A stretch of 64,000 nucleotides of DNA from Halocafeteria seosinensis (taxonomy: Eukaryota > Sar > Bigyra > Bicosoecida): assembly GCA_001687465.1 (NCBI GenBank), contig LVLI01000256.1, forward strand, positions 1 to 64,000. Reading direction: 5' to 3'. Made by a program: the position numbers and the translations under genes. Below the pieces are notes generated by a model. That model was not told where the DNA came from. It saw only the letters and a list, made by a program, of their open reading frames with translations, and searched no databases. This document shows positions 43,761 through 55,475 of this stretch, piece by piece; position 1 is the stretch's first letter; the number at the start of each line of letters is the position of its first letter.

Positions 43761-44432
43761 TCACTCCTTGTATCCTTTCTCTAAAATAAACTGCCTTGAA
43801 GGCAAGTAATACCACTTCTTATCGCCATCGTCGTAAAAGACGAAATGCATATCTTCTTGCTCGGAGTAATTTGTTATCCGTCCCCGGTACCAAGCGTCGT
43901 CTAATGGCCAGTACACACGAACGCGGTCTGCAGATCAAGATAGGATACAACGTATTCATCGGATTCATTGTCTCTACAGTGGTCAGTCACGACTTGTTTT
44001 TGGTATCTTACTTCCGAGTAACCCGTGCGGGTCTTTCGGCTGTTCGACGACGTGGTGGGAATCCCTCTGTGCCATCGACCCACTTGCCGGAGAGCCCTGA
44101 GTGGACGCTGTAGTGCTCGAACCTTGGACAGAATCCAATGGAGGAACAGCGTTCCTCTTATCGCGGTGATGGTCCCCGTTTTCCCCAGCATAGCCGCCGT
44201 TTGTCGTTGGTTCGTCAATTCCGGTGCCTACGGCTCCGTCAGGATATTTTCTACGGCGTCTTCTCCGGGGACCCTCTCTATCCGCAGCCTCTTCTTCCAA
44301 GCTCTGTTGCCTCTGCCGGGCACCTTCGGTGCTATATTGTTCTCCGCCTTCCGTGTATGCGTTCGCATGGCTGCCATTACCGTTCATGTTCTCCGGCTTC
44401 AAGTTGTAGTTCGTCCCAGGAGCACGGCTCAT
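43761..44432 (-). CDS. Small protein with C-terminal Tudor-like domain
   Basis: Two exons (44012-44432, 43761-43927) encode 195 residues. The first ~138 residues are low-complexity: Asn/Gly/Glu-rich, a run of Arg (GPRRRRRRKYPDG) that could be a nuclear signal, and Ser/Thr/Gly-rich spacers. The second exon, too short to stand out, encodes a compact Tudor/PWWP-like strand module: RVRVYWPLDDAWYRGRI, then HFVFYDDGDKKWYYL. Aromatic residues W, Y, F and Y sit where Tudor domains form the methyl-lysine or methyl-arginine cage. A chromatin reader role is an inference. The gene sits between USP and APC10 on the same strand with independent promoters. Confidence 0.68.
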
Positions 44433-44922
44433 GTTTACCCTCTACACATGGCTCCTCGAAGGAATATACACAAGAATCCCCCTCGGTACGTAATACAATA
44501 TAGGTATATGACAGGCAAGAAATGGTCATGTAGCTATTCTACCCCCTTAACAACAAGAAAATGACGCACAAAGGTGACGGCTTGGGCTGCTGTTTGTGTT
44601 TTCTTGGCTAACTACCATGGTACAACAACAATCTTTTTTTTTGACGCTACGTGGTTGAAGTTTGTAAAGTTTGTAGATGGCCATGGACGCCATGACTCAC
44701 GACTCTGTGCTTCCGTCACTAGACACGACACAGCTATTAAATCAGCTTCTACAATCCTGCTCATGGAATTTTCAGCCAAATTTTTTATTTATTTGATCAG
44801 TTCATTTCTTGGTACAGTGGTCGAGGATCGACCAAGCATTTGAATTTGCGACCTCAGCTACTTCGAAGTTCCAACCAGATACAAACGTTCTCCGGAGAGG
44901 CGAGACGAAGGATTGTTATCGT
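44433..44922. other. Intergenic between Tudor-like gene and APC10
   Basis: This holds the promoter of the leftward Tudor-like gene and the 3' end of APC10. I see no further gene. Confidence 0.35.
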
Positions 44923-45683
44923 TCACCGAATAAACGCGTACTGTAGTGCTTCGGGGGTTGTCAAAGGGACAGGAAGTTGCCCATGCAAGAGCGGCTTGCG
45001 TGGACTGAAGATTTTCGCCTGACGAATCCTCGTGTCTCGTCCTTGTTGGTGCATACTTATGATACTTATACAAACAATAAACGTCTTCATACAACCATCC
45101 TTTGTCCCAAGCGGTATTTTAACCCACCCCGAAGGTTCCGCAAGTTCAACTGTCTTCACTGCCGCCATATCTTGGAAAGTGGTCCCAGCGGTGACTTGAA
45201 CCTGTGATTGAAAGTAGATAGCACTTTTGAATGCAAACTTGTAAACAACAAAGAACTTACTTTTTGCGGTGTATAGCTTTCATCTTCTTTATAGTCCACA
45301 TAAAAGGCCACACTATCTATCTCTTGCCTCTTGTGGAACTCGATAGTGACCACATGAGGCTGTAGCCCATCCGATTGCCAAAACGTATCCAGCTGCAAAA
45401 GAACCAGTTCACGAATACTACAGGGGCTTCACTGCATTCCCTTATACGATCATACCTTCTCATCTAGCATATTGTTTAGCTCATTACCCATTTTGGCCCC
45501 TGAGACAGTCCATTGACCTTCCTTATTCAGTTCACGGAGGTAATGAACATTCGTTAGTTGTTCCTCGACATAATACCCTGGCTCCTCTGTGTCTCCATGG
45601 CGATCTTCCTCTCCTTGGGATACGGGGACAATACTCGCTCCGGATCCCACATTCGTTCCTCCATTAGCCTGATTGTTGGCCAT
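44923..45683 (-). CDS. APC10: APC10 / DOC1, anaphase-promoting complex subunit
   Basis: Three exons (45456-45683, 45261-45392, 44923-45201) encode 212 residues (human APC10 has 185). The DOC domain (galactose-binding jelly roll) is clear: HYLRELNKEGQWTVSGAKMG, FWQSDGLQPHVVTIEFHK, VDYKEDESYTPQKV, VELAEPSGWVKIPLG and QQGRDTRIRQAKIFSPRK. APC10 works with the co-activator to bind degron-bearing substrates and lets the APC/C ubiquitinate them during mitosis. The RDTRIRQ strand, essential in the family, is present. The N-terminal ~50 residues are a non-conserved Gly/Asp-rich tail, as in many orthologues. The start is the second Met of the frame (MANNQ); a Met four residues earlier is possible. Confidence 0.94.
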
Positions 45684-46031
45684 ACTGCGCTGCAATTACC
45701 CACAAGGCCTCTATCACTCCATGATTCGAGTTCAAATGGCACCCTCCAGGTCAGCTTTCCTTCAGCTCACCACACCACATGTTTCAACAGTGTATATTTC
45801 CGCCAATAAGACAATACCATTTTGATATGCTACGCCTCTTCCTATACACTCACACACGCATGTGTACTGAAGACAATCTCGTTGAAGATGGGACTCCAGA
45901 ACTTCTGGACTTTCCCGGCCGTTAACCCCCTTTTACTAGAATATCCCCTGCAGAGGTTGTTATCGAAGACCATCTCCAGCTTATTTGATTGACATAGTAG
46001 GTAGTATCTGTACTGTCGAGGGGAAAGGGCC
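45684..46031. promoter_or_regulatory. Divergent promoter region of APC10 and IFT54
   Basis: The 348 bp separate two divergent start codons and must include both promoters. No specific motif is identified. Confidence 0.35.
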
Positions 46032-48731
46032 ATGTCTAGTACAACGAAAAAGAAATCAAGCACCAAATCCTCCGGCAAACCTCAGAAAAAATCGCCTTCC
46101 AAGAAGAGTAGTGGCCCTGCACAGCAGCAAGAAGCTCCCGGAGGAGGTGATGAGGGTGATACTTTGAGTGCCGAGATGATGCAGCAGACGAGGTCGATGC
46201 TGGAGGCGTTAATCAGTAAACCGAAATTGACAGATAAACTGCTCTCTAAGCCACCTTTCCGATTCTTACATGACGTCGTGACCAATGTTTCAGCCAATAC
46301 AGGGTTTTTGGAAGGATATTTTGAAGGACGAGAACTAGAACCCAAGTCGATGGATAAGCACGAGAAGGTGGATTATTTGAACAAGCTCATAGAGGCGGTC
46401 AAAGAAGCTTCAGGAGAGGACTTACAAGTCAAACCAAGTAAAATCGTGGCTGGACATGAACCCGATAAAACAAATGAACTCTTACAGGTGAGAACTACTT
46501 TCGCTGAGTACAAATGCTAATGACACAGGGTTTGACATGTGTTCTTGTTCTCTGCTGGTTCTTGGTATCAGGCGCTGGCCACAGCTGCTTCGCAATACAA
46601 GCAACAAAATACGCAACAGGGAGAGGACCACACGGCTACCGAGGAGCAGAAAGCCGCTGAAGATGATTGGACACAGCTGGAGCAACATCAGCAGGCAGAA
46701 CCAGAGTCTGTTCCAATGCCCCAACCAAAAGATTCTGCACTTGCGGAGGGGGGCGAAGCTAAAGAGCCAGAAGCTGAAGAGCCTTCTGGACAAGTACGTC
46801 GGTAACCCCCGCAGAAAGAAACAGAATCTCGCACGCTCTTTTTATCTTTTACTTGGTTGTTTGCAGCCTCCTCGACGTCCTCAATCCAGAATGTCTCGGC
46901 AAAACTCAGATAGGTCAAGTCGTCATACGGGTGAACGAGAGCGGCACCGGTCGTCCAAAAAGAAACAACGCCAAACCAATGTTTTCTTCGCTCCAGAGGT
47001 ATGCGGTGCTAGCCTTTTGCACGTGTGCTGAGACGATTTTGTTCACTTTGCTTTGCCTGAAGCAGAAATATGGAGTGGACGGTTCGCATGAGCTTACACG
47101 GGAATTACTTGGTAAAATAATAACACGGCCGAAACTGACCGACAAGTTGCTGTCCAAGCCTCCTATCAGGTTCTTACATGATATCGTGATGAATGTACGT
47201 TGTTAATTCATTCGATAGACAGTGTACTTTCTCGGATATATCTAAAAATCCCCGTTTCTGTACACCCGCAGGTCCAGCAAAATACTGGGTTTGCTAATGG
47301 CTTGCTTTCCGAAGAGCAGAAAGACTCACAAAATGTGAAACAAAAGGAGGAAAAGATAAAATTCCTTACGCAGCTTGTAGATGTGGTTGGGATACATTTG
47401 CGGACTCTTGTTCCTGCAAACCCTGCAAAAATTGTGGCGGGACTCGAGCCGGAGAAGACGAACATGCTTCTCCAACTACTTGCGATTGCTGCACAGTCCG
47501 GTGCTGCTGACGAAGCCGTTACATCAGTTTGTAGTGGAGAACATCAAAAAGAAAGCTATTCAGGTATTGGTGAAGGTCCCGTTGCAGCAGGAGTTGTGGA
47601 TACCGAGGACAATGATGAGCCTTCAGCAGGGAAGACCGCTGAGGATAATGAGACCTTCGAAACTCCATTACCACGAGAGAGTGTAAAGGAGCAAGCAGAA
47701 CCGGCTTATCGACAAGAAGGACGGTCGGAGCAACGGAAAAGAGACGCTGCGCCGAAGAGCGAGTCCAAGCAAGAAGCAGCTTCAGAAGAGGAAGAGGTCG
47801 TCCAGCCCTCAAACTCTCGCTCCACCAGCAATCGTCCGCAGACGGCTCGGAAACGCCCCCCGAAGAGTAATAAGGATAGTGGATCAGTTAGCAGTGGAGG
47901 GCCTTCATCAAGACAAGGAAGTGCTGATTTAAGGAGAAAGGATGGTGAAATGCCCGCCGGGGTAATGGCAGAAGGCACCGATGACAGTGACAGTGACGAA
48001 GACAGGGAATCCGAGTTTGCTGACCTAAATAATAAGAAAGTTTCCGACGATGCTATGGCTGCGGCTGGAAAAGGTAAACATACTAGAGATATATTACAGA
48101 CCCAGAGCAAATACGAAACTAAGAAAAAAGGAAATGATGCAAGCGAGTCCAAGCACGATGGTGAAGGTGGTATCCGTTTTGGCAAAATAAAAGCAAAGAA
48201 GGAAGGCTCTGGGTTTAGTGTGCAAGATATTGAAAAGTTAAGGGAGGCGATACAAAAACTATGTCAAAGCACGAATCCCTTAGGGAAGTCCCTAGTATGT
48301 ATGATGCTCTCGTTCTTGCTTTGCTGCGTTCACTCCGTAATGTCATGGCTAATTGCAGGACTATGTCCGAGATGATTTGGATGATATGCGGATGGAGCTA
48401 AACCAATGGCGATCTGAATACGAAGAATATTTTGGTAGGTAAAACCTCTAGCTGGCATCTCCTAAAGTGCTCTTATATGATCTTTGCTACTTTCTTCCCT
48501 ACTGCAGCTAAATTGCAACAAGAAAGAAAGGAAACAGAAGAGGAAGTTATCCCCTATAAATCACAGCTGCAGTCAGAGGAGCAAAAATGTGAGGAAGTTC
48601 GTCATAAGATAACCGGTATGAAAACCACGATAGCGAAGAACGAGGCGCGCATTCGGGAGTTATTAGAGATGGTTGTAACCAAAGGGGGGAATCACAAAGG
48701 CGAACGGCACCACCAGCGGCAACATCAATGA
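46032..48731 (+). CDS. IFT54: IFT54 / TRAF3IP1 homologue with duplicated CH-like head
   Basis: Seven exons (46032-46487, 46572-46793, 46867-46998, 47066-47194, 47272-48294, 48359-48434, 48508-48731) encode 753 residues. The N-terminal calponin-homology-like domain of IFT54 (tubulin binding) is present twice. The first (about 50-155) includes [20 protein letters not shown] and ends [16 protein letters not shown]; the second (about 278-385) includes [20 protein letters not shown] and ends [16 protein letters not shown]. Between them is a charged linker rich in Gln/Glu and Arg/Ser. A long disordered acidic/basic region follows, then a C-terminal coiled coil ([20 protein letters not shown]) as in MIP-T3 proteins, which binds IFT20. 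IFT54 is an IFT-B subunit that links to kinesin-II in cilia. Known family members carry one such head. Each copy is split over exons with a shared intron position at the VTN/VMN junction lacking in the first copy. Confidence 0.9.
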
Positions 48732-48887
48732 ACATGACATCCATATCTACTTGTGAACTTAAGCGGCTTTGTGAAGTTGTCCTTCGGTCTTCCTTTACGC
48801 TGCAGTATACGGCATTGTGGGTACCGCAATGTACATATTTTGTTAGATTTATTCATTCGGTAGTGGTAGCGGACCTTGCTCGGGAAG

Positions 48888-51800
48888 ATGGGCTTCATCC
48901 TTGCAATGCGCCGTATAAAGCCGCCAAAATGGCTCCCTCCACAGGTGCTCTTTCAACGCATGCAATGCTCTACTGAGGTCATTTCGTACACCCAGAGGCT
49001 CAAAAGTGTCTCTCCGAAGCAATGGGCAAAGTATCTTGGGATTTCTGTGGCTAGCGGGTCTCTGGTCTGGTTGTTTTGCCTGTCCAAAGACCCTCCCACC
49101 GTGGTGAAGATGGCCAAATTGGAGTTCTCGATGCTTACATCGTTGATTTTATATCGTACAAGGTTGGACCAGGCTCAGCAGGTGCATGGAATTCTCGGTT
49201 TTGTCCACAATTTGTCGTCAACCCCTCAAGGGCGACAGATTCTCATTAAGTCGAATTTGTGGAAGCATACTATCGAAGCCATGCAACATGAAGTTATTCA
49301 AGATGAGTACTTCCCGCAAGTGGTACGTACGGTCATTACACAACGGTTCATGGTGTTAGTTTTGGAACCGAGTATCTATCTTACAGATTTCCTGCCTTAA
49401 ATGTCTATGCGAAGATCCACTTACTGCGAAGGAGGCACTGGTGGTTCTTCCTGCTCGGGTATTACAAACAGTCTTAGAAAGTGATAGTGCAGAAGTAGAC
49501 ATAATTGTTTCCCGTCTGTCATCGTTTGTTTCTCAAAATTTATTTGCTAAACTAAAAGATTTGGATAGGGAAGAAGGCGACCCCAAGACAGGAGGGTCTG
49601 CTAAATGCCGTGCAGAGTTCCTATCGTGTCTGGTTGCTATCCCGGAAACAGATTGTGACGGTAAAGCCTTGTGCACCTGGGACTTCCAAACCCTACTGAC
49701 TGCTCTTATAGCAACAAACACGCCAGAGCGAGCGTCAATTATAACCGCTCTCATTCTGGATCGGGTGCTAGGATCGGGGTCGTGTACTTCTTCAGAATAT
49801 AAAGCCCTTTTGTCGATACTGGCTGAAAGCCCAGTGCGTTCAGTCTTCTCATCTGGCATCCAGGGTCGCGAAATCTTACTTGTGCATTGGACGGTTATAC
49901 AGCTTTTGAAAGAAATGCGAAAGTATTGCACAGAGGGTGACACCGATGAGGGGATGGTCAGGCTTGCCGAAGAGCTCGCTATAGTATCGCAACTAAGTAT
50001 GGAAGCTGCAAGACGAACTGTCACTAACCTCTCATTCGGCAGCACTGAGAGTTCAGAGAATATTGAGGTCTGTCGTGACACATTTGAATATCTTAGAAAC
50101 ATTATAAAGACGGATACGACCTCGGATGATTTATCTTGTACAGCGGTTTTGCACGCGTGCTTGGAACTGGTCAAGCTAGTTTCCCAGGACGATCTCAAAG
50201 AATATAAAGAGCAAATCTCCCCATGTCTCCGCTCCATGGTTGATACTGTGGAACAAGTTTCAATCACAGGGATCCATGACTCGTCAATGGAATTTACGAA
50301 GTTCGGTAACGCGCCAAGGCCTGCAAAGGCGGAAGAACCACTCGAGCAGACCATGACTGGTGCACCCCTAGACACAGAGTATTTCCAAGTTCAGAAGATG
50401 CTCAACGGTGCTACGGAAGCACCATTATGGGATGTTCTCCTGTTATTGGACAGTGCATTGAGCTCCGCAGGAATTCCTTTTGTACAGTACATGCTCAGCT
50501 CTTTAAGAAACACTATGGATAACATTCTAGATAAATTAAGGGGCCGTTCTAGGGAGATTACTCCGTTAGTTGCCCGGCTGGTCCAGTTGTGGGCTTGCCA
50601 TTGTTGCAATCGTTTACTGTCGCATAGCGATATACAGGTTATTGGTAACGAATGCATCAATCGACCGGGGGAAGCGGAGAGAGCAACCATTGTACAGGAG
50701 GCGATAAAGCGAAAAGTTTCCCTGATTGGGGCAGGCAGGACGGAGCGGAAAGGATCTTCTGCTGTAGCTCGAGTACCTGCATACTTTGACTTTACCCATA
50801 TACCAACAGTGCAAAAGATTGGTTTGGACTCATTGTGTGAGTTGTCTAAAGCATTGGTGTTTGCCTCGGATTCCGTCGATCATAACCTGCCTTGCTTCCA
50901 CATTGGCTTGCCGTCCTTGTCAAAAGCGGTCCTGAAGGAAATACTAGCTGCAGAAAATGAGGGATCACAAGAAGGGCTACAGGGAACTAGACGGGAGTAT
51001 GCGTCACATGCGAACATGAAGTTAATACGAAACTGTACTAGGATATTGGCCAATATGATGTATCATTGCACATCTCCTGGGGAATTGCAACTCTGGGAGT
51101 TAACAGAGTTCGAGGACTGGCATTCGATCCTGCAACAGACTCTTCAGGCCTCTGACCTTAAGACTGTCTGCCATAGCAGGCGGGCATCAATTAACTTAGC
51201 GCAATGTGCTCGCATGCTAGGATCTTCGACGGAGCTTGATGATGTACCGTTTTATGGTGACATGTTGTATCCTCTAGTTGATAATACACGAGGTGCCGAG
51301 CAAGGCGGCGGTGCAGTGGATCTAGTCTTTATTCATGGTTTGCAAGGTACCGCTTTGAAGACTTGGAGATGCCCAAAGCTGAAAGTACATGATCACATGT
51401 TAGGGCTGTGGAAGATGGTTCAGGAAAAAATTGACGAACAAAGGGATGAACAAGACGCTGAGGCGATTGTACAGTCACCGAGGGGTTCTGAAAATACTGA
51501 GAACGCTGAAGTCCTTCAACATTCTCATTGGAGTCACATTGCTTCAAAATTTGATCATCTGGCTAGAGGAGAAATTTGGAAACACGATGATGCTGAGCTC
51601 GTGGTCAATGGAAGGAAAATGCCCCTATGGCCCGTGTCTTGGCTTCCGTATGACTTACTGCAAAAGTATAACATCAGGTGCCGAATTCTTTGCATAGAAT
51701 ACGACGCAAGGTTATGGGAGGGCCACGTAAGTTGTACATAAGCAAAAGGAATTGACCTTGTATGGTTACACCCATCCGTTTGTGAATACAGGGTTATCGA

Positions 51801-52641
51801 CCAACTCTTTCAATGGAAAATGCTGCCGAGAGGGTAAAGGGTCAGCTGGAACATGCAAAAGTCGGATATAACGAGACACGACCAGTTATCTACATCACAC
51901 ATAGTATGGGTGGGTTGATAACGAAGGAGATGCTGACCGAAACACAGTTGGCACTGGACAATCGACAGCATACTGAGACCTCAGGTGCCATTTCCCACAC
52001 AGCAACGGCAAATCCACTACTGGACAACTGCGCTGGAGTAGTATTCATTTCTGTGCCACATCGAGGATCTCCCTTAGGTACGGTAGTTGCGGTATACAAT
52101 CCAAATGGAAAATATCCACCATTACTGCGTTTCATACTTTGCAGCGAATTACGTTCGTCATACCCAATGGCCCCTCATACGTTCGTATCTTTCGGTTACG
52201 GCACCTGTTCAACAGTTAGAGGAAAACAACCAGTTTTTGGCGCATTTGAACGACGCTTTTGTGGACGCTATGTCCAAGATACATGCTGACTGCCTTAGTA
52301 TCGCAGAAGGCGAGGCATCCAAAGTATCCGGTGCATTGCCGTCTATCCACATTGTCCCGCGAGCCAATGCGTACCCAGGGTAAGTTTATCCGGCTTCGCT
52401 TCCACGCCTCTCACATTGCTTACTCTTCTTACTCCCCTTCGCTGCAGAATCGGAAGAATTGTAGCAATTCCCAATGCAAACCATGTCACAGTATGCAAGC
52501 CCTCCTCAAGGGAAGATCCCAGGTAAGCGAGGCCATGCCATTCCGCAGGAATCGCCTGACAGGTTCAGCTAACTAATTCCCTACAGATACATTGAAATTC
52601 GTGATTTTATAGGGAAGCAAATCTCTTCTAGGAAAAATTGA
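48888..52641 (+). CDS. SERAC1: SERAC1-like serine hydrolase
   Basis: Six exons (48888-49322, 49387-51726, 51792-52077, 52145-52379, 52448-52522, 52587-52641) encode 1,141 residues, against 654 in human SERAC1. The C-terminal alpha/beta-hydrolase part contains LVFIHGLQGTALKTW, the elbow ITHSMGGLITKEM (Ser ~963), VFISVPHRGSPLG and a closing His in IPNANHVTVCKP (~1111), matching the SERAC1 lipase domain. Residues ~50-68 form a membrane helix (YLGISVASGSLVWLFCL). The long middle is helical and armadillo-like. SERAC1 acts at mitochondria-ER contacts in phosphatidylglycerol remodelling and cholesterol movement in animals; orthology here rests on the hydrolase blocks and N-terminal helix. Its stop is 24 bp from that of the convergent RING-LON gene. 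Confidence 0.86.
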
Positions 52642-52665
52642 TTATACCACAACATTAACATTATT

Positions 52666-53862
52666 TTAGAACTCAGCAGGAGGTCCGAAGTAGCCATTCT
52701 TAAACAGATATAACAGTAGAGCCGCGATAAGTATAATGATGAGAGAATCAGAAACCGTCGGCTGATACAGAGTTTTATCGAGCAAGGCTGACCATCCTCC
52801 GTGCTCGTAGAAAGCAAGCGCTCGCAGGCTGACTGGGCCGAGATCTTCGATCCGTGATTCAGGCAGAGTCTTGGCTTCTTCTACCAAGTTGGAAAAATCT
52901 TCCACATTATTCACTATCCGCCCCGCCTTCTGTTTGTCTTCTTGGAGTTTCGCCAAAAAGCAATAGAGGATCTTTAACCGTAGCAGAGGGTCGGTGCTCT
53001 GGAAGCAGTAGTTCCGTGTCTCAGAAGGGAGAGAAAAAGCTGCCATTCCAAACAACGACATGCTAGTCGGTTGAACTGGAGGATTCCCCAACTGTCTTGT
53101 TATCCTAAAAGCATTATGAGGCCCTATCTTATTCCGCAGATCTTCAAAGGTACTCCGGATCGTATCGCTCAATTTCTTTGCGAGTTGTAGTGGCGGCATG
53201 CTATTTTGGGTATCGGCTTCTTGGGGCACGTGGTCATCTTCGAAAGTGAGAACCCTGGCGACATGTAATCCTTGGGTGTCCGCTTCTTCTCGAAGAGATC
53301 CTTCTTCAACATTGTAACGATGAGTTATTTTTCCAGCAATGACGTAATCCCCACCAACACCTTCTTCTACATGCTCCAAGGAGGCAATGACACCTTGTGT
53401 GCTTTCAGGTGATTTTTGTATTCCAAAAACTCTTGTGTGAAGGGCAACTCTTTGGACGAGGGTCTTGTATCGAGGTTCAAACATTCGAAGTCCGAACGGT
53501 TGTCCCGGGAAATAGAACCCATCTGTCTCCTTGTCAAAGAATAGCGGAACTGTCTTAGTGTTATTTTCCTTCTCCTCTTCTTGCACTTCCTTCCGTCTTT
53601 CCTCGAGTTCCTCCTGGAAGTGGGTTTGGACCAACTGAGAGATGGCGTAGGTTACCGGGAGCTCATTCGGCTCCACAAAGTAGACATTTCTACAGATAGG
53701 GCAGGCCGAGCTCACTTCGAACGATCGCTTCAAACATACTCTACAAAATGAATGTCCACAAGGTAATGAAACACAGTCCAAAAAGACCTTTAAACAGAGA
53801 GGACATTCCAATGACTCCCGCAAGGAATCTTCTCCCTGGTTATTGCTGTCTGAGGCGCTCAT
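52666..53862 (-). CDS. RING-LON E3 ubiquitin ligase, tail-anchored
   Basis: A single frame of 398 residues. A C3HC4 RING occupies about residues 18-60: CPLCLKVFLDCVSLPCGHSF, then CRVCLKRS and CPIC. A coiled linker (ELEERRKEVQEEEKE) leads to a LON substrate-binding-like domain (about 105-335), beginning VPLFFDKETDGFYFPGQPF and LRMFEPRYKTLVQRV. The last 30 residues hold one hydrophobic helix (SLIIILIAALLLYLF) followed by a short tail, the hallmark of a tail-anchored protein. LONRF proteins of animals combine TPR, RING and LON; this one lacks TPRs. It probably ubiquitinates proteins at an organelle membrane; which membrane is unknown. A paralogue lies 265 bp upstream in the same orientation. Confidence 0.88.
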   Translation of the reverse strand: MSASDSNNQGEDSLRESLECPLCLKVFLDCVSLPCGHSFCRVCLKRSFEVSSACPICRNVYFVEPNELPVTYAISQLVQTHFQEELEERRKEVQEEEKENNTKTVPLFFDKETDGFYFPGQPFGLRMFEPRYKTLVQRVALHTRVFGIQKSPESTQGVIASLEHVEEGVGGDYVIAGKITHRYNVEEGSLREEADTQGLHVARVLTFEDDHVPQEADTQNSMPPLQLAKKLSDTIRSTFEDLRNKIGPHNAFRITRQLGNPPVQPTSMSLFGMAAFSLPSETRNYCFQSTDPLLRLKILYCFLAKLQEDKQKAGRIVNNVEDFSNLVEEAKTLPESRIEDLGPVSLRALAFYEHGGWSALLDKTLYQPTVSDSLIIILIAALLLYLFKNGYFGPPAEF

Positions 53863-54127
53863 TTTCTCTATCTTCTTTTACAAGTACAGTGTCTGCTAGA
53901 TATTATCTACCTTGCGTACAATTGCGTACTAAATGGGGCTCAGTCTGCTCAGAATGCACCTGCAGAGGAGAGAGCAATCTTTTCGGCGACTCTGGAAAGA
54001 CTTCGAGACATTGCCGGCTGAAGACGTTTCGCGACAAAGCCCAACACACACAGTCCTCATGCTAAAGCAACTATGATGGGGAAAATTTTATTTTCACACT
54101 GTATATTTTGTTTAAACTGGAAGTCGT

Positions 54128-55475
54128 TTATACCAGAGGTAAGGTTACTTCATCAAGCGGATAGAGAGACTCTGGTCTAACGTGAGCCGCTTCATTCAAT
54201 ATTTCAGAAGCACTTAGATTTTGCGCTGTGTTGGCGGCTTCTACCAGCACGCTAGTATCTTCAATAGAAGGCGAACCACTTTCATTAAATAGTTGTTTCG
54301 TCATCTTACATAATGTATACACGAAAGCATAGACAATCCGTAGACGCTCCACAGGATCCACTAGTTCAGCACATCGGTATTTCAAGTGGACAGGAAAATT
54401 CAACGCACCGACAGCAAAAAAAGAAAACTGTTCAGGTGATGATGGCAAATGTCCGTTTACATGAAAAAAACTGACTGATCTTCGCATGTCCATCTTGTCT
54501 ATGGAATCTTTAAACTTCCGGTGCAGTATATCGAATAACTGCTCTCCAAAACCTTCGCCCCGGTCAGTGTTGGAAGGAGACTCTAGCGGAACGTCATCGA
54601 AGACTGTTGCGTTTCCAGTGTGCAAGGAGTATGTGTCTGCTTCAACCCTTACGGACGTTGTATCGAGATAGTAGCGAGATTTGACAGTGCATAAAACAAT
54701 CATGTCACCGCCCGGACGTCGTGAAACGTCTTGCAACTGGACTAACGCGCCAAGGCTCACTTCAGCACTCTCCTGCAATCCGAAAAGCTTGTCGGTTTGC
54801 ATAATGCGTTCCACCATTAATAGATACCTAGGCTCAAAAACTCGTAACCTAATGGACTGCCCGGGAACGAATAAATCACCAGATATAAAGAAGAGAGGTA
54901 TTCGATGACTCTCTCCATGAGTATTGTCTCGTTCGATCTCCTGTTTTCTGTTTGTAACTTCTTTGGGAAACAGTTTTCTAACTGTATGATCCAGTGAGTA
55001 GGAAAGTGGAAGGGACGCCACGCTCGTAAAACATTCGTGCCGACACAGAGGACAACACATTTTATGGTCAAACGACCTGCAATCCATTCAGCAAATCGTA
55101 ACCTAGATAATTTCTTACAAATTGCATTGTATTTTTTGCTTACTTTATTAAGCAATGGTGACAAAAGGAGTGCCCGCACGGGAGAGTGCGCGGATTTAAA
55201 AAGATTCTCAAGCAAAGTGGGCACTCAAGTGACTCGCGGGCCGCAGCAAGTATGGAATAGACACTATCAAAGTTGACAACAGTTTCTCTCGACTTTTCTT
55301 TTGGTTCTAACCTTCCGTGGGTATTTCCTGTTTGGTCCGTATAGCCGTGGCAATCTTGTTCCCTTGACGCCTCCGAACTACTCAGGCCTTCTTCACAGTG
55401 ATCCCTGGATTCGGTGTTTGTTTGCTCACTTCCAGGAGTGGGTCTCATCGTTCCCGACATCTGATTTTCCTTCAT
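54128..55475 (-). CDS. RING-LON E3 ubiquitin ligase, paralogue without tail anchor
   Basis: Two exons (55144-55475, 54128-55076) encode 426 residues. A ~75-residue Glu/Ser-rich N terminus precedes the RING (CPLCLRIFLNPRTLPCGHSF, CHHCLIK, CCPLC), which is interrupted by the intron between its zinc ligands. The LON-like domain (about 145-385) starts IPLFFISGDLFVPGQSIRL and LRVFEPRYLLMVERIM. The order, the RING-to-LON spacing and LON blocks such as FSFFAVGALNFP agree with the neighbouring gene, so the two are tandem duplicates. This copy ends LYPLDEVTLPLV with no hydrophobic tail, so it should be soluble. It has an intron and an N-terminal extension the other lacks. Confidence 0.87.

Noticed and set aside
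49533-50375. Leftward 280-codon frame within the SERAC1-like gene
   Set aside because: It is antisense to a conserved coding exon and has no family motif.
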